A program made the translations under genes and the position numbers. The notes under the pieces are model-generated. The model saw nothing but the letters and a program-made list of their open reading frames with translations. It was not told the origin of the DNA and did not search any database. From Gongronella butleri (lineage: Eukaryota > Mucoromycota > Mucoromycetes > Mucorales > Cunninghamellaceae), in the NCBI GenBank assembly GCA_025201375.1, contig JAIWZP010000001.1, positions 372,001 through 436,000 of the forward strand: 64,000 bases of DNA, in the 5' to 3' direction. Each line of letters opens with the position of its first letter. The stretch's first letter is position 1. Positions 33,276 to 44,821 of this stretch are shown piece after piece.

Positions 33276-34612
33276 CTAATCCATCAAGCTAGAGGGCGCC
33301 CACATGGCCTAATAAAAAAAAAAGAGTGCGGATGAGTAAACCAAGCATACAAGCATGCGTCGCGTCGCGTCGCGCCCCGTCCATTTTTTTTTTTTTTTGC
33401 TTTTTTTGGTGGTTTTCTTACGACTTCTGTTCCGCCGGAGACCATCATCATGTTTACGTGGTTGAAGCCAAGAATGTGCACGGGATTTGGCGCGTGGAGC
33501 GACGACTGGCAAAGGAAGGGTATCTCGGCATTGGGATCATTGAGGTCCCAAGCACGAATGAAGCCGTCGACGCCGCCCTCGACGGCAAATTGGCCGTCGG
33601 CGGTCAATGTGACCTCCTCGCCGGAGCGCTGGATGTGTGGAGGGGAATCGATCGACAGCAGGCGCTTGCGCACGATGCCTTCAAAGGCGTCGAGCAGCAG
33701 GTGCTTGCCGGCGGAGGAGGTCAAAAGCATGTGTTTGCCGTCGTTTGTGAATTTCATGCTGGTCCATGGTTGCGACGGCTCCGTCAGTGTCCACGTCGCA
33801 AACGGGCCTGAGCTGTACTTGCGAATATCATAGACGAGCACCTGGTTGTTGCTCGTGGCAACGGCAAACACGAGACCGCTGGGATCAATGCCGGCAATCG
33901 GCTGCGACCCTGCGCCGGTGAAAATCATGCCCTGACAACTGCTCGACCCCAAGTCCCACAGCCGCACCGTCCCATCCATCGACGTGGACAGGAATTGGTC
34001 GTTCAATGTCGACATTTCGAGCGATGTCACGCGATCCGTGTGCCCACTAAAATACCGGATGTAATTCTTGCCATGCAATGACAAGTAGCGCAGCTGGTCT
34101 ACATGAATTAAAAAGATAAATTGAGCACACGCGACGCGCCATTCGATGCCCTTTCCCCATGATGCGCGTCCAATTGTGTGGGGGAGAGGCAAAAGAAAAT
34201 CAATTTTAATGCGTATTTATTGTTCTTACTGTCTTCCTTGGTGGATGAATGAACCACACACTTTTGATTATGGGTAAAACGGACGAGCCCGACGCCGTAC
34301 TTGTGGCTGGGGACCGTGTCGCGCATGCTGCAAATGGGGGGGGGAAGCCCGAGGAAAAACAAGAAAAGCGTGCCATAGTCAGTGATTGTGCTGCGGGCCC
34401 AAGCGCGTGTTTCTCGTGTGAGGCGTGTTTGCCGCTTACGTTCCGTTGACGCAGTCATAGACGCGCATAAGCTCGTTTTGAGAAGACGTGATACACAGCT
34501 CGCCCGTGTCGTCAAAGGAAAGCGACGACAGCACTGCTGGCTTTTCTTTGAACACCTTGGCAGGCCTCAGGTCTGAAAGCACGTTTGCCGTAATGGAAAT
34601 AGGGACGGCCAT
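33276..34612 (-). CDS. SWD2: WD40 protein Swd2/WDR82 (COMPASS and 3'-end processing)
   Basis: Four exons: 34612-34440, 34327-34230, 34098-33422 and 33308-33276, giving 326 residues. The order of blades matches WDR82: VLSSLSFDDTGELCITSSQNELMRVYDC, YGVGLVRFTHNQKCVVHSSTK, QLRYLSLHGKNYIRYFSGHTDRVTSLEMS, DQFLSTSMDGTVRLWDL, and GLVFAVATSNNQVLVYDIRKYSSGPFATW, ending GFNHVNMMMVSGGTEVAMW. Known role: a subunit of the Set1/COMPASS H3K4 methyltransferase, and in yeast also of the cleavage and polyadenylation factor, in the nucleus. The terminal exon codes ten residues. The intron before it contains a T run on the coding strand. Divergent from UBC4 with 278 bp between starts. TATAAA-like sequence is visible on the minus strand near 34690. 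Confidence 0.92.
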
Positions 34613-34890
34613 GAGCAAGAGGTGGCGAAGACGAACCAGGAGGAAAAAAAAAAAAAAAAAGACAAAGAGAAATCAAAAAGCAGGTGTTTTTTATATTTTG
34701 AACCGAGGTTGGGCACGCGAGCCAATGATGGTGCGGCGGGATTTCAATGACCAGGCCCACCGCCCATTTTTCAAGCAGCTTGTTTTGTTTTCCATGTGCT
34801 TCCTTTCTTTTCTTCTTTTCTTTGTTTTTTCCCTCCCATCTTGCCCTTTTTTCCCATTGTCCTAGACATCTTGCAACTTTTTCCCTCACC

Positions 34891-35849
<959 letters not shown>

Positions 35850-36408
35850 AATGTATACTCCCATCGTTTCATCGGTGTGTAAGCGTGTGTTGGTCTAGTG
35901 CAGCATTGTTCCCCTCTTCCTCTCTCATTCATGGCTGTTTTGTATGGTCATTGGTTCTCCAACTCGTCCACCCCCCTTGCTTTTCCCTTTTTTTTTTTTT
36001 TTAACCCCTTTGCTTTCCCCTTTTTCCTTTCCTCTTCTCACACACACTCGCACATCCCATGGTCCGTCACTTTGTCTTTATCTTCACCCTCTCACTTGCA
36101 CATGTCTTGAATAAAAGAAATGATATCGTCACCCCCCTCTCTTTGGCCTCTTTTTGGCGACCTACTGAGCTGCGACAGGACTCGATTGGCATGGGAGCAT
36201 CTGAGCAAACGTGATCAATTGGCGCACCTCGACAACGTCACACAAAGAAGCGATAAATATAGCAATTGGCAGTCAAAGGGATGACGTGGATCTGGGGCAT
36301 GCCCTTTTTAATGCAAGGATTCAAGAATCAATTATGGGTTTATAGCATGCAATCAAAGTAAAGAGTAGAAAGATGGGGGGCATTGTGGGGAAAAGGACAA
36401 GCGCTGGC
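35850..36408. other. UBC4 3' region and convergent intergenic DNA
   Basis: 559 bp. Pyrimidine-rich on the plus strand (about 35900-36070), with an AATAAA at about 36110 that could end UBC4 transcripts. No gene is seen. Confidence 0.4.
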
Positions 36409-37646
36409 CTAGACGCGCGGCTTGAAGGTGTTTGCGTTTTCTTGGAAGAATTTCCGCAATGGGCGGCACGGCAGCGATGTGATCATGGGAGCGTGTGGCA
36501 CGCAGATGCTGCTGGAGGTGCTGGCCACCCAGTCAAAGTAGTCAATCATGGTCTGGATTTGTGTCGCTACGCAAAGAATCCCCAAAAAAAACAAGGTCAA
36601 ATCATGGCCCAAATGACCGCTTTTTTGCTTTTTTTTTGTTTTCTTCAATGACTTACAGGTTGGCGCGGCCAAGACCTTGGAGCGGTAGTCGAATGTTTCG
36701 AGCGAGTCGCGGTAGATTTGTGCGACTTCTTGTTTGAGTCTTGCATCGAACCAAATGTCGCGCTGCAGGTCCTGCAGGTAGTAAACGAGGTCCATGGAGC
36801 GTGTCCACTTGTACTCCAGCTTGTTATAGCCCGTCGCCTGGGAGAGCATGTTCACCAGAAGCTTGGGATTGACCGATTGGCTGCCCGTCAAGGTGTACAC
36901 CTGGCCCACGTGGCTGTCGTCCAATTGGTCCTTGAACTTGGGCCCGCCCATCATCAGCAGGTGTTCCACGACCTTGCACACGTCAGAGACGTCGATCGGG
37001 CACATCTCGGCTTCGTCCGGCATGGGTAGGGCGAGGTGCCGGTGCTTCTCCACGTATGGCGCAAGCAAATGGAATGATTGGTAGATGAAATCAGGTCTAC
37101 AAGTATAAAAAAAAAAGAATGGTGCCAGGGTGAAACACGAAATAAGTTGTCAAAAAATAAGGAGAAAAGGCGCAGCGCCACGAGGGAGGAAACGGGGAAA
37201 ATAATCACACAAACATCAAAAGCGGGGGGTGTATTTTACCTTAGGATGGTCCATTGGCACGAAGTGTTCATGACCAGTTCCTCAATGTCGCCATATTGCT
37301 TGAGCGAGGCATGAGCCTGAGACACAGCGCCAACGTGCGAGATGAGGATAATGGACCGGACACCGGATTGCTCGGCCATTTGACACAGATACTTGGCCAT
37401 TTCCACGCGGTCATCTTCATAGCCGACGGCCATGATCAAATGGTCAATGCCACGCATTGCCACGGACAAATGGTGCGGGTGGCTATAATCGACGACGTGC
37501 ACATCCATGCCCTTGTGCTCGAAATTCATACACACCTTCTTGTTCTTGCAAAGCAAGCGGATCTGAGACCGCACCCCGGCCTGACGACCCAAATGCGACG
37601 CGAGCGCGTAGCCCATGTATTGATCAGCTTCGGTAATAAGCAACAT
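36409..37646 (-). CDS. NmrA-like/NAD(P)-binding Rossmann protein
   Basis: Three exons: 37646-37240, 37096-36657 and 36566-36409, giving 334 residues. The N-terminal Rossmann-like unit (MLLITEADQYMGYALASHLGRQ...SQIRLLCKN) is followed by DVHVVDYSHPHHLSVAMRGIDHLIMAVG and VRSIILISHVGAVS. Then come CQWTILRPDFIYQSFHLLAPYV and DVSDVCKVVEHLL, the layout of NmrA-type atypical short-chain dehydrogenases. The usual glycine-rich dinucleotide loop (GxxGxxG) is reduced to EADQYMG, so coenzyme binding may be weak. Such proteins act as redox sensors or atypical reductases. The specific role here is unknown. A TATA-like box on the minus strand lies near 37752. Convergent with UBC4. Confidence 0.75.
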
Positions 37647-39756
37647 TGTGAGGGAAATAAAACACGAAAAAAAAATTAGTGGATAATAGAGTAAAATAAA
37701 AAGGAATGGAAAAAGAGAGAAGGGGTAGGACACGCTTGCGCGGCCCAACTTTTTATATTTCTCAAATGTCAGGACGTCGCTCCCTGCCCTCGCCCTTTCA
37801 TCTCGATCGTGCTAAAAATATTGGATGTGTTCCATGGATGAGATGACATGAGTCCCCTCCCTATCCTGTTTTCTTGTGTGTGAGTTGGAACGGGATCAAT
37901 TCAGCCGCACCCCCCTCTCCCATCATTCGCGATGCCACTCCACCCACGTTGCTGGATGGTCAGCGACAAATGGTCAAATTTGCTGCCAAATCTTACATTT
38001 TGTGCTCACTCGGATGATCGCCCGTGTCTGGATGGCCCTGTTTTGCTTTTGTTTGTGATTACAGATCAATGTCGTGGGGGTCCAGAAAAAAAAAAAAAGG
38101 GCCCAATTCCATGGAAAAATCATCGACAGCACGCGTCGTCATCCATTTTTTTTTTAAGAATCATGCCACCCGCCGCTTGGTTCTCCTTGCTCGTGCGCTT
38201 CCATTGTGTGGTCAGCCAGCTCTTGGATGCGCACCAACTGTAAAAAATAACCATGGACAACAAGGAGGGTCGGTGCGGCACCTCCGTGCACTGATTTGCG
38301 CGCGTTTCCAGCTTTTTTCTGTCTTCCCGTCTTGATGCCGAAGATTGCCGATCCTTCGTGCCTCCCTTTTTTTTGTCTCGCTCATTTATTTGTTTGTTCC
38401 ACCTACGTCACTCAGACTCGCCTTGACTGACGACAACCTGATCAATTGGAACAGGAATTTTTGCTCGTGTTCATCTGTTGTCAACGCCCATTCTCGTTCC
38501 TCTCCCCTGGCAAGGGTTTTTATGTCGCTTTGCGCAGTTTTCCACGGTCAGCGAGGGCACTCATTGGTGAGAGCTTACAAAAAATGAGTCCATGATGCTC
38601 AATTGTCGCGTTGACCCAAAAAAAAAAAGATCTCCTCGGAGAGACACACCATCCAAGACTTTTTTTTTAACTTGGCAGCCGCCGGCAATCCCAACTGGCC
38701 ATGACATCATTGTCGAATGTCGCGTCATTTCGCTTATTTCGCAGGAATCGAAGGCAAAGAAAACCAGAAAGCGCTCGATCTGCAATGATGCCACTTCGTT
38801 TCTGGAAACATCTCGCGTTTCCACGCGTCCTGGCCGGTCGTCGCGGGCATGACAACAGCATGAACCCCGCTTGTTGCCAAATCCTCCGCGGTCGCCATGC
38901 TAAAATCCCCCTCGCGTCAGGTTCACGGCGGGTCCAATGTCTATTTTTTTTTTTCATTTTTCTTCTTTTATTTTCGCTTCTGTTGCCACGCTCAAGGGTT
39001 CCTGATGTCCCTGGATCTGAAAGTTACCTCGTCATCATGCAAAGGCAGCATCAATGGCGATTTTTTTTTCAACGTGCACATGGCTGATCAGATGATGAAC
39101 TGTCGTCGTGTCCATGACAAATGACATGAGCTTGCCTGTTGCACATTTCTTTTTTTATGCTTGTCACCACGAAGGGCACTTTTTGCCATGAAATCGGCAC
39201 ATCGCCCATTCATGCAAGTCGCCGGCCCGTTGGTTTCTGGCTCTTTTCTTCATCAATTTCGTAAAATGCTGTAAAATGACGAATTGTTCTGGACAACACG
39301 GCTTCTGTTGTGTTTAAACCATATCTCTTTACAGCAAGGCACAAGGCACACGCTTGCTTGATTTCATTTCGGTTTTTTTTTTGACGACATTATTACGAGG
39401 GATGGCTGTCCGGAGGCTGGGGCACGTCTTTGAACCTTAAATTTGGGTGCAGATCGGCCAAGTTGCCTGGCGGACTTCTTTGTGTCACAAGAGGTGTGTG
39501 TGTTTTTTTTTGGCTCGCCGCCAATCAGGCTGCGCCTTTGGGCGCACACACTGCTTTGACAATCAAGGTAAATTTAAAAGACCTCTTCCGGACAATGTTG
39601 GAAAATTTTTCTTGCCCATTGACCTCCACGCCCTGCTTGTGCTCTCTCTTTTTCTGTTTATTCTCGCTTATTTTACCCCCGATTTGTTGCTTTTCCCCCT
39701 TTCCCCTTTTTGCACCTTTTTTTCTTTATTCCCACTCTCTTTTCCCCTTTTTCACA
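37647..39756. other. 2.1-kb intergenic region between divergent genes
   Basis: Separates the NmrA-like gene (-) from the SET gene (+). It contains only short frames, poly-T/A runs and T/C-rich leader sequence just before 39757. No RNA gene or repeat recognised. Confidence 0.4.
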
Positions 39757-41142
39757 ATGGCACTCGATGCCTTGGCCGAGCAGACACACATGCTGACGTT
39801 GGATAGCGCTAATGTCGACGAGTCGAATGACGTCCAAGTTGCGGAAATAGCATCCAAAGAATCAGAAACGTCATATTTGCAAATTGAATCGCTTCCATCA
39901 AAGGGCCGCGCGTTTGTCGCGGCACGCGACATCCCGCAAGGGACACTGGTGCACGTTGGAGCGCCTTTTGCATCGGTTGTGCACCAGTCATGGATGCCAG
40001 AGACATGCCATGGGTGCTATGCTTTTAGCTATCCGAAATCGATGAAAATCAAAGCCATTGCGGCCGACGACGATGCACACCGCTGGCGCAAATGGTGGCA
40101 GGCCGAAATGCACAAGGAAAAGAGGAGTAAAAAGGCAAAAGCGCCGGCATTGAGCAAATTGCAGCTGAAGCACGTGGCATTTTGCTCGGACACATGCAAG
40201 CAGGCGCACATCCGGCGGTTTGCAGGCACCAAGGACGAACATGGTGTGCCAATTGCGTGGTATAAGTGGCTCACATGCCTGTACCGGCTGGAGCACGCGG
40301 ACGACGCCACCATGGACGAAAAAGACGAAAATGACGCGGTGGAAACGAGATCCACAAGGGAATTCGACGTGGAGGACGACGACGATTTGCGTGCATTCCT
40401 GGATGGCGCATGGGTGTCGTGGACGGGGTCACAGCGACGCGACGCGGTGATGTTTGCCGAGGACGACGAGGCAGACGATGCAAATGACGCGACAATGCTG
40501 CGTTTGATGACATTTTGCTTGCTTCAATGCCAAACCACGACGCGCGACGCGCTCTTGACCATGCAGGACAACGAATTGGCCGCGTTCCGCAGCCAGTACA
40601 AGGGCCCACGCTTCGTCAGCCAAATCGATATACATGGCCCCTCAGCGTTTGCCACATTTATGCCTTCCGCCACCCGCCATGCCATGATTCTCTACAAACG
40701 CCTCGCCCACGCACTCACAACAGCAACGACAGAAGCCCCAAAACCTCTTGCCGACGAATGGGTCCTCGATCAACGCCTGTTTCGTGCAATTTACTATCGT
40801 GAAATGGCCAATGGCTTTGGTCTCTGGGAACAGCCCGCTGCATCTTCCATTTTTGATGATATCATCACGGACGATCTCGAGCTGCTCGGCTATGGCATCT
40901 ACCCGTCGGCCGTCTATTTTAACCATGCGTGCGACGCAAACATCTCAAAGGTCCGACGTGGCCGAGAAATGTTGTTTTACGCAAAACACGACATTGCCAA
41001 GGGTACAGAGGCCTGCATCTCGTACGGCAACGTCGATGCACCTGTCCACGATCGCCGCACACGTCTGCTCGATCATTATCACTTTTGGTGCGCGTGCTCT
41101 CGCTGCATCCAGGAAGAAGAACCCGCACCATGCCATCTATAG
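39757..41142 (+). CDS. SET-domain protein, SMYD-like with degenerate MYND finger
   Basis: A single exon of 461 residues. The ATG at 39757 follows a T-rich leader. The frame is open farther upstream, but that part is low-complexity F/L sequence. A split SET domain is visible: an N-terminal part (QIESLPSKGRAFVAARDIPQGTLVHVGAPFASVV, about 46-80) and a core (LLGYGIYPSAVYFNHACDANI, about 375-396; then AKHDIAKGTEACISYG). A cysteine cluster ends the protein (WCACSRC, post-SET type). Between the SET halves are CHGCYAFS and VAFCSDTCKQAH, remnants of a MYND zinc finger. An acidic insert (DEKDENDAVE..DVEDDDDL) is unusual. Family role: protein-lysine methyltransferases acting on histone or non-histone targets. 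Substrate unknown. Intronless, unlike most neighbours. Confidence 0.83.
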   Translation: MALDALAEQTHMLTLDSANVDESNDVQVAEIASKESETSYLQIESLPSKGRAFVAARDIPQGTLVHVGAPFASVVHQSWMPETCHGCYAFSYPKSMKIKAIAADDDAHRWRKWWQAEMHKEKRSKKAKAPALSKLQLKHVAFCSDTCKQAHIRRFAGTKDEHGVPIAWYKWLTCLYRLEHADDATMDEKDENDAVETRSTREFDVEDDDDLRAFLDGAWVSWTGSQRRDAVMFAEDDEADDANDATMLRLMTFCLLQCQTTTRDALLTMQDNELAAFRSQYKGPRFVSQIDIHGPSAFATFMPSATRHAMILYKRLAHALTTATTEAPKPLADEWVLDQRLFRAIYYREMANGFGLWEQPAASSIFDDIITDDLELLGYGIYPSAVYFNHACDANISKVRRGREMLFYAKHDIAKGTEACISYGNVDAPVHDRRTRLLDHYHFWCACSRCIQEEEPAPCHL

Positions 41143-41269
41143 ACAACAAAAAAAAAACATTGTATTTTTACTGGATTCCCCCCTCTTTTCATTTTTTTTT
41201 CGCATACATCACCTCTCTACAAATAAACAACGCCAAACGGCTTGTATTCGTCTTTTAAAATAATTATGA
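41143..41269. other. 3' region of SET gene
   Basis: AT-rich 3' flank with AATAAA-like words. No feature beyond that. Confidence 0.35.
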
Positions 41270-42170
41270 AAACCCCGTGATTGATCAACAAGCAGCTCCA
41301 AAATAAGTGTATTAAGCTTGTCATCGATGCGGGAAGTGCCAATCAGGCACGGCGAAACTCCGAAACGCGTCCCACCGTGAAATGCAAAGCCAGAAACCCC
41401 ACAAAGCTCGATTTGTAGGCCATTACATAGCATGGGCGTTGTGCCACACACAAAATCAAAATTTGGCGCCGTCTGGCTCCATAACCAAAATCGATTTTTA
41501 GGTCTCCAGAAATCTGCCAAACTTACACACAACATACATCTATTGTAAAACGACGGAAAATGGCAAAAATGATGGCAAAAATGAGCGCGATCGATCTGCT
41601 CGTTGCCGAGCAATGGGCAGTTTTGGATTTCATCTCAAACAGGAATGGCAAGGGAAAACCTCGTCCATAGAGCCGCGCCGACGCGTCCACAGACAAGAGA
41701 TACTTCAGGTGCAGAAAGTTGAATAGGAACAGGCGCGTGTAACTCGACGCTTGACGCGCATTTTCACGCGTCGAAAATTGCCTATGATTTTGAAACGTTG
41801 GCAAAAGTACCAAAAAGTCACTTTTTTATTGATCAGTCATATTTACGTACGCAGTGAGCCGCGCTCTTTTTGATGATGCTTGTTTCTCGGCGATCCAGGC
41901 ATTTTTCGAGGAGGAGGTCTTGAGTCGAAAATAAAGCCTCAAACGTTTTACGCCAACACTAGCCAATGGACGCCCATTTTTTATTGCTTTTTCGTCAGTA
42001 AATGTTCGGCTGGTGGTGTGCGTGGTGTGGCGATCTGAGGACCTAAATTTCACGATTTTCTGCGGGTCGACTATTCCCTTTGGAAAAGGGCGATTTTTAA
42101 GAATGGTGATTGCGCGCCATCTACTGGCCGCAATTCTGCAGGGGTGGGCTAATTTGAAAGAGTGAGTCCA
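41270..42170 (-). repeat. dispersed degenerate repeat, copy B
   Basis: The reverse-complement counterpart of copy A. It holds the palindromic core TGCTC-GTTGCC-GAGCA at 41597-41612, the CGCCGACGCGTCC segment near 41674, ACGCGTCGAAAATTG near 41766, and the CCATCTACTGGCCGC end segment near 42115. Frames on the minus strand (MLGNEQIDRAHF; SKTAHCSATSRS) resemble those of copies A and C. It is probably a remnant of the same element. Confidence 0.6.
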
Positions 42171-42179
42171 CGACACGTC

Positions 42180-42810
42180 TGTTCCAAGAGTAAGTGTCTT
42201 TGTAGAGCTGTGAATTCATGGACAAGCATCAAAAATACCACAAAAGGGCGCCAATTGCTTATCATCGGCAACTTGCTCTGATCGACATCCATTTTCATTG
42301 CACAGCAAATGACCATCAAGAAGGGCCAAAAAAGCAGAGATGCGAAAAAGATCCTCTAGAGCCAAAAATCTCGCTGGCAGGGCCAAGCTGACAATTCTTT
42401 TTTATTTATACGCGCCGCTTTGGCGAAATGTACCCACGCACGTCTACAAGGACGATGCTAGCTTACCCAGCTACACCAGGGACCCATTGCCTCCAAAGGG
42501 TTCGTGTCTTTGTAGGGTTGTAACTCATGGACAAGCAGTGAAAATACTGTAACGTAAAAAGGCAACATTTGAGTTTCATTGACAACCTACCCTGATCGAC
42601 ATCCATTTTTATTGCACAGCAAATGCTAATCAAGAGGGACCTGAAACGCAGAGATGTGAAAAAGATCTTTAAGAGACAAAAATCTCGTTGGGCCAAATTG
42701 ACAATTCTTTTTTTATACCCGCCGGTTTTGCGATTGTGCCCTCGCACATGGACAAGGACGATGGTAGCTTGCCCAGCTACGTCAGAGACCCATCGCCAAT
42801 AGGTGCTTGC
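42180..42810. repeat. tandem duplication, period 310 bp
   Basis: Two direct units beginning near 42190 and 42500. Shared landmarks at matching offsets include GTGTCTTTGTAG, CATGGACAAGCA, TGATCGACATCCATTTT[C/T]ATTGCACAGCAAATG, GCAGAGATG[C/T]GAAAAAGATC, AAAAATCTCG, TTGACAATTCTTTTTT, ACAAGGACGATG[C/G]TAGCTT and CCCAGCTAC. Identity looks near 75-80 percent by eye. No open frame spans the units. Confidence 0.75.
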
Positions 42811-44608
42811 TCGGATATCATAAAAAAATCATTTTTCTCCTGTGATTTTTATTTTTGGCCTGTTTGGCCTGTTTGACGGCATTTTAGGGCTTGCCTGGCT
42901 TGTTGAATCGTGCCGCTGCGCGTCCAGGGGCCATTGTGCATCAGTGGCTTTGCCGAGCGATGCGTGTAACAGAGCCCATATGACGAAACATCCAAGGAGG
43001 AAAAAAAAAAGACAACAAACAAGGCCCAGGGGGTGCGAAACCTGGCCGTACGACAGAAACAGGAACAAGGGTGCATTGAGAAGGGCGTCTTGCAAGCGTG
43101 GCAAATGAGCGGAAATTCTGCATCCACCTCACTTTTTGTTGTTTTCTGCAGCCGCGAGGTTGCTGAGAACCTTGGCCATGGGTCCCCCTCCTTTTTTTCC
43201 ACCCTCAATCACCTTCCGGGTGGTTTTTTGCCCATCATGTGAGCCGGATTCACGTCATCCAAGAGGGAAAAAGTGGGTACAACCAGCCATGGGGCCGTCG
43301 CCATGGACAAACATGCACGGCACGGAACAGACGAAACTCTTTCTTGTTTTGCGTGATGTCTTTACCCCTTTTTGCCCTTTTTTTTTTTTTTTTTTTTTTT
43401 GTTTGTTTGCTAATTGCGCCCCTGCCCAAACAGTACGTGCACCCTGACCCGGCAACCGCAAACCTCCTGTTTTCGGCCAAAACTCGTTTTGGCATAGAGT
43501 TGTCCTGGATGGACTTGGGACCTCGAAAAGACAGGATGATGACGATGGCCTTGGAGACACAAACGCGTGCGATTTTTCATCACGGGGTACGCTGGCCATT
43601 GTCCTCCCATGTTTTTTTTTTATCGTCCAATTTCCCTGCACACCCTTAATTTTCACATCATTGTACGACTGTTTGTGAAAAAACAAAGACGGTGAGACCC
43701 GGCATGCCATTGACGCGAGGACGTGCTCTCTCTGTCCGTTTGCAATCTTTTTTTTTTTTTTTTTTTTTGCGGCTCCTTATCTGGCTTGCTCGCTCGTTCG
43801 CTCTTGTTCTACTCACATTTTTTTTTTAATTTCTCGGCTGCACAGCTCGTTCATCATGCGTTTTGCCAAGCCCAGCGGGGACTCAATGGCACCCCTACTC
43901 CCGGATGAGAATATCTTTAAATAGGCAAATGGCGAAAGTGGCATCACATGAACACTTGCCCCAGCTTTGGTGCGACCATGGCCGCGCAAAAAAAAAAAAA
44001 AAAAAAGATGGCCTGGGTAAGCAAGCTCGAGCCATGTTCTTGGTGACACATCCACGTATCTCAATTTTTTTTTAAGGCACGGCCCTTTTCGTGGCCACAG
44101 AATTTTCAAATCGAGTGAAATGCAAACTCACAGACGGGCGTACAGGGAATTCATGGGGGTGGGATGGCGAGAAAAGATGCAATTGGGCCGTTTTTATTTG
44201 ATTTTTTGTTTGGGTCTTGACACAAAGAATGATGACATGAATGCAAAAAAAGGGATAGAGCACAGAGGATGCAAAAAAAAAAGGTGATATCATAGCGAGA
44301 GGAGAATCGGGATGGGGGTATTTCTTTTTAGTTGGATGGGATGGGGGCGCCATGCACTAGTCTAGGCGTGTTTGTGATTTTTTTTGACGTTGATGAGGAT
44401 GCATTGAAAGAGAAAGAAGAAAAAAAAAAGGGGGAAAAGGGGGGAAGGGGGGGAGGCAGAGACAGAACGAGGCGACGCAGCCAAGCCTTTTCTGTTTTTT
44501 TTTTGACGGGCAAGTCAAGCCTTTTTTTTCAAAACGTCGTCTTGACTTTTGATGAATTGGCTTGGGAGTTGTCCTTTTTTTTTTTGTTTCTGAGAATCCA
44601 TTTGCCAT
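42811..44608. other. gene-poor, homopolymer-rich intergenic DNA
   Basis: 1.8 kb with many T or A runs (for example 43378-43400 and 43747-43769). The longest frames are low-complexity F/L or K runs made by the homopolymers. I cannot support a gene. Confidence 0.4.
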
Positions 44609-44821
44609 TCAAGTCTCGCGTAGGTTGACGACGACATGCATCCATTCGTGATGACGCGTGGAAAAATGCAGATTGATCCACTTGTACACAAAAGAGCCAT
44701 ACATGCGCACGAGAAGACGTTCAGAACAGATGGGGCAGGTGCGATACGTGTACTTTGCGTTCATTTTTCGTGGCGACGATGGTTTGGAGAGCAGAGTTTG
44801 TGTCGAAAGAATTGCAGGCAT
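44609..44821 (-). CDS. small Cys/His-bearing ORF, 70 residues
   Basis: A 70-residue frame. The first 20 residues are S/T/K/P-rich. Then comes CPICSERLLVR...WINLHFSTRHHEWMH, a Cys-x2-Cys followed about 19 residues later by a His pair spaced like a zinc knuckle. A canonical TATAAATA lies on the coding strand at about 44960-44967, 140 bp upstream of the ATG. That, plus a T-rich leader, makes it look like a real transcript. No family recognised. The Cys/His spacing is not a classical C2H2 finger. Confidence 0.4.
   Translation of the reverse strand: MPAILSTQTLLSKPSSPRKMNAKYTYRTCPICSERLLVRMYGSFVYKWINLHFSTRHHEWMHVVVNLRET

Noticed and set aside
39430..39756. N-terminal extension of the SET protein
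   Set aside because: 109 residues of C/F/L-rich low-complexity sequence over a T/C leader. The ATG at 39757 is the credible start.
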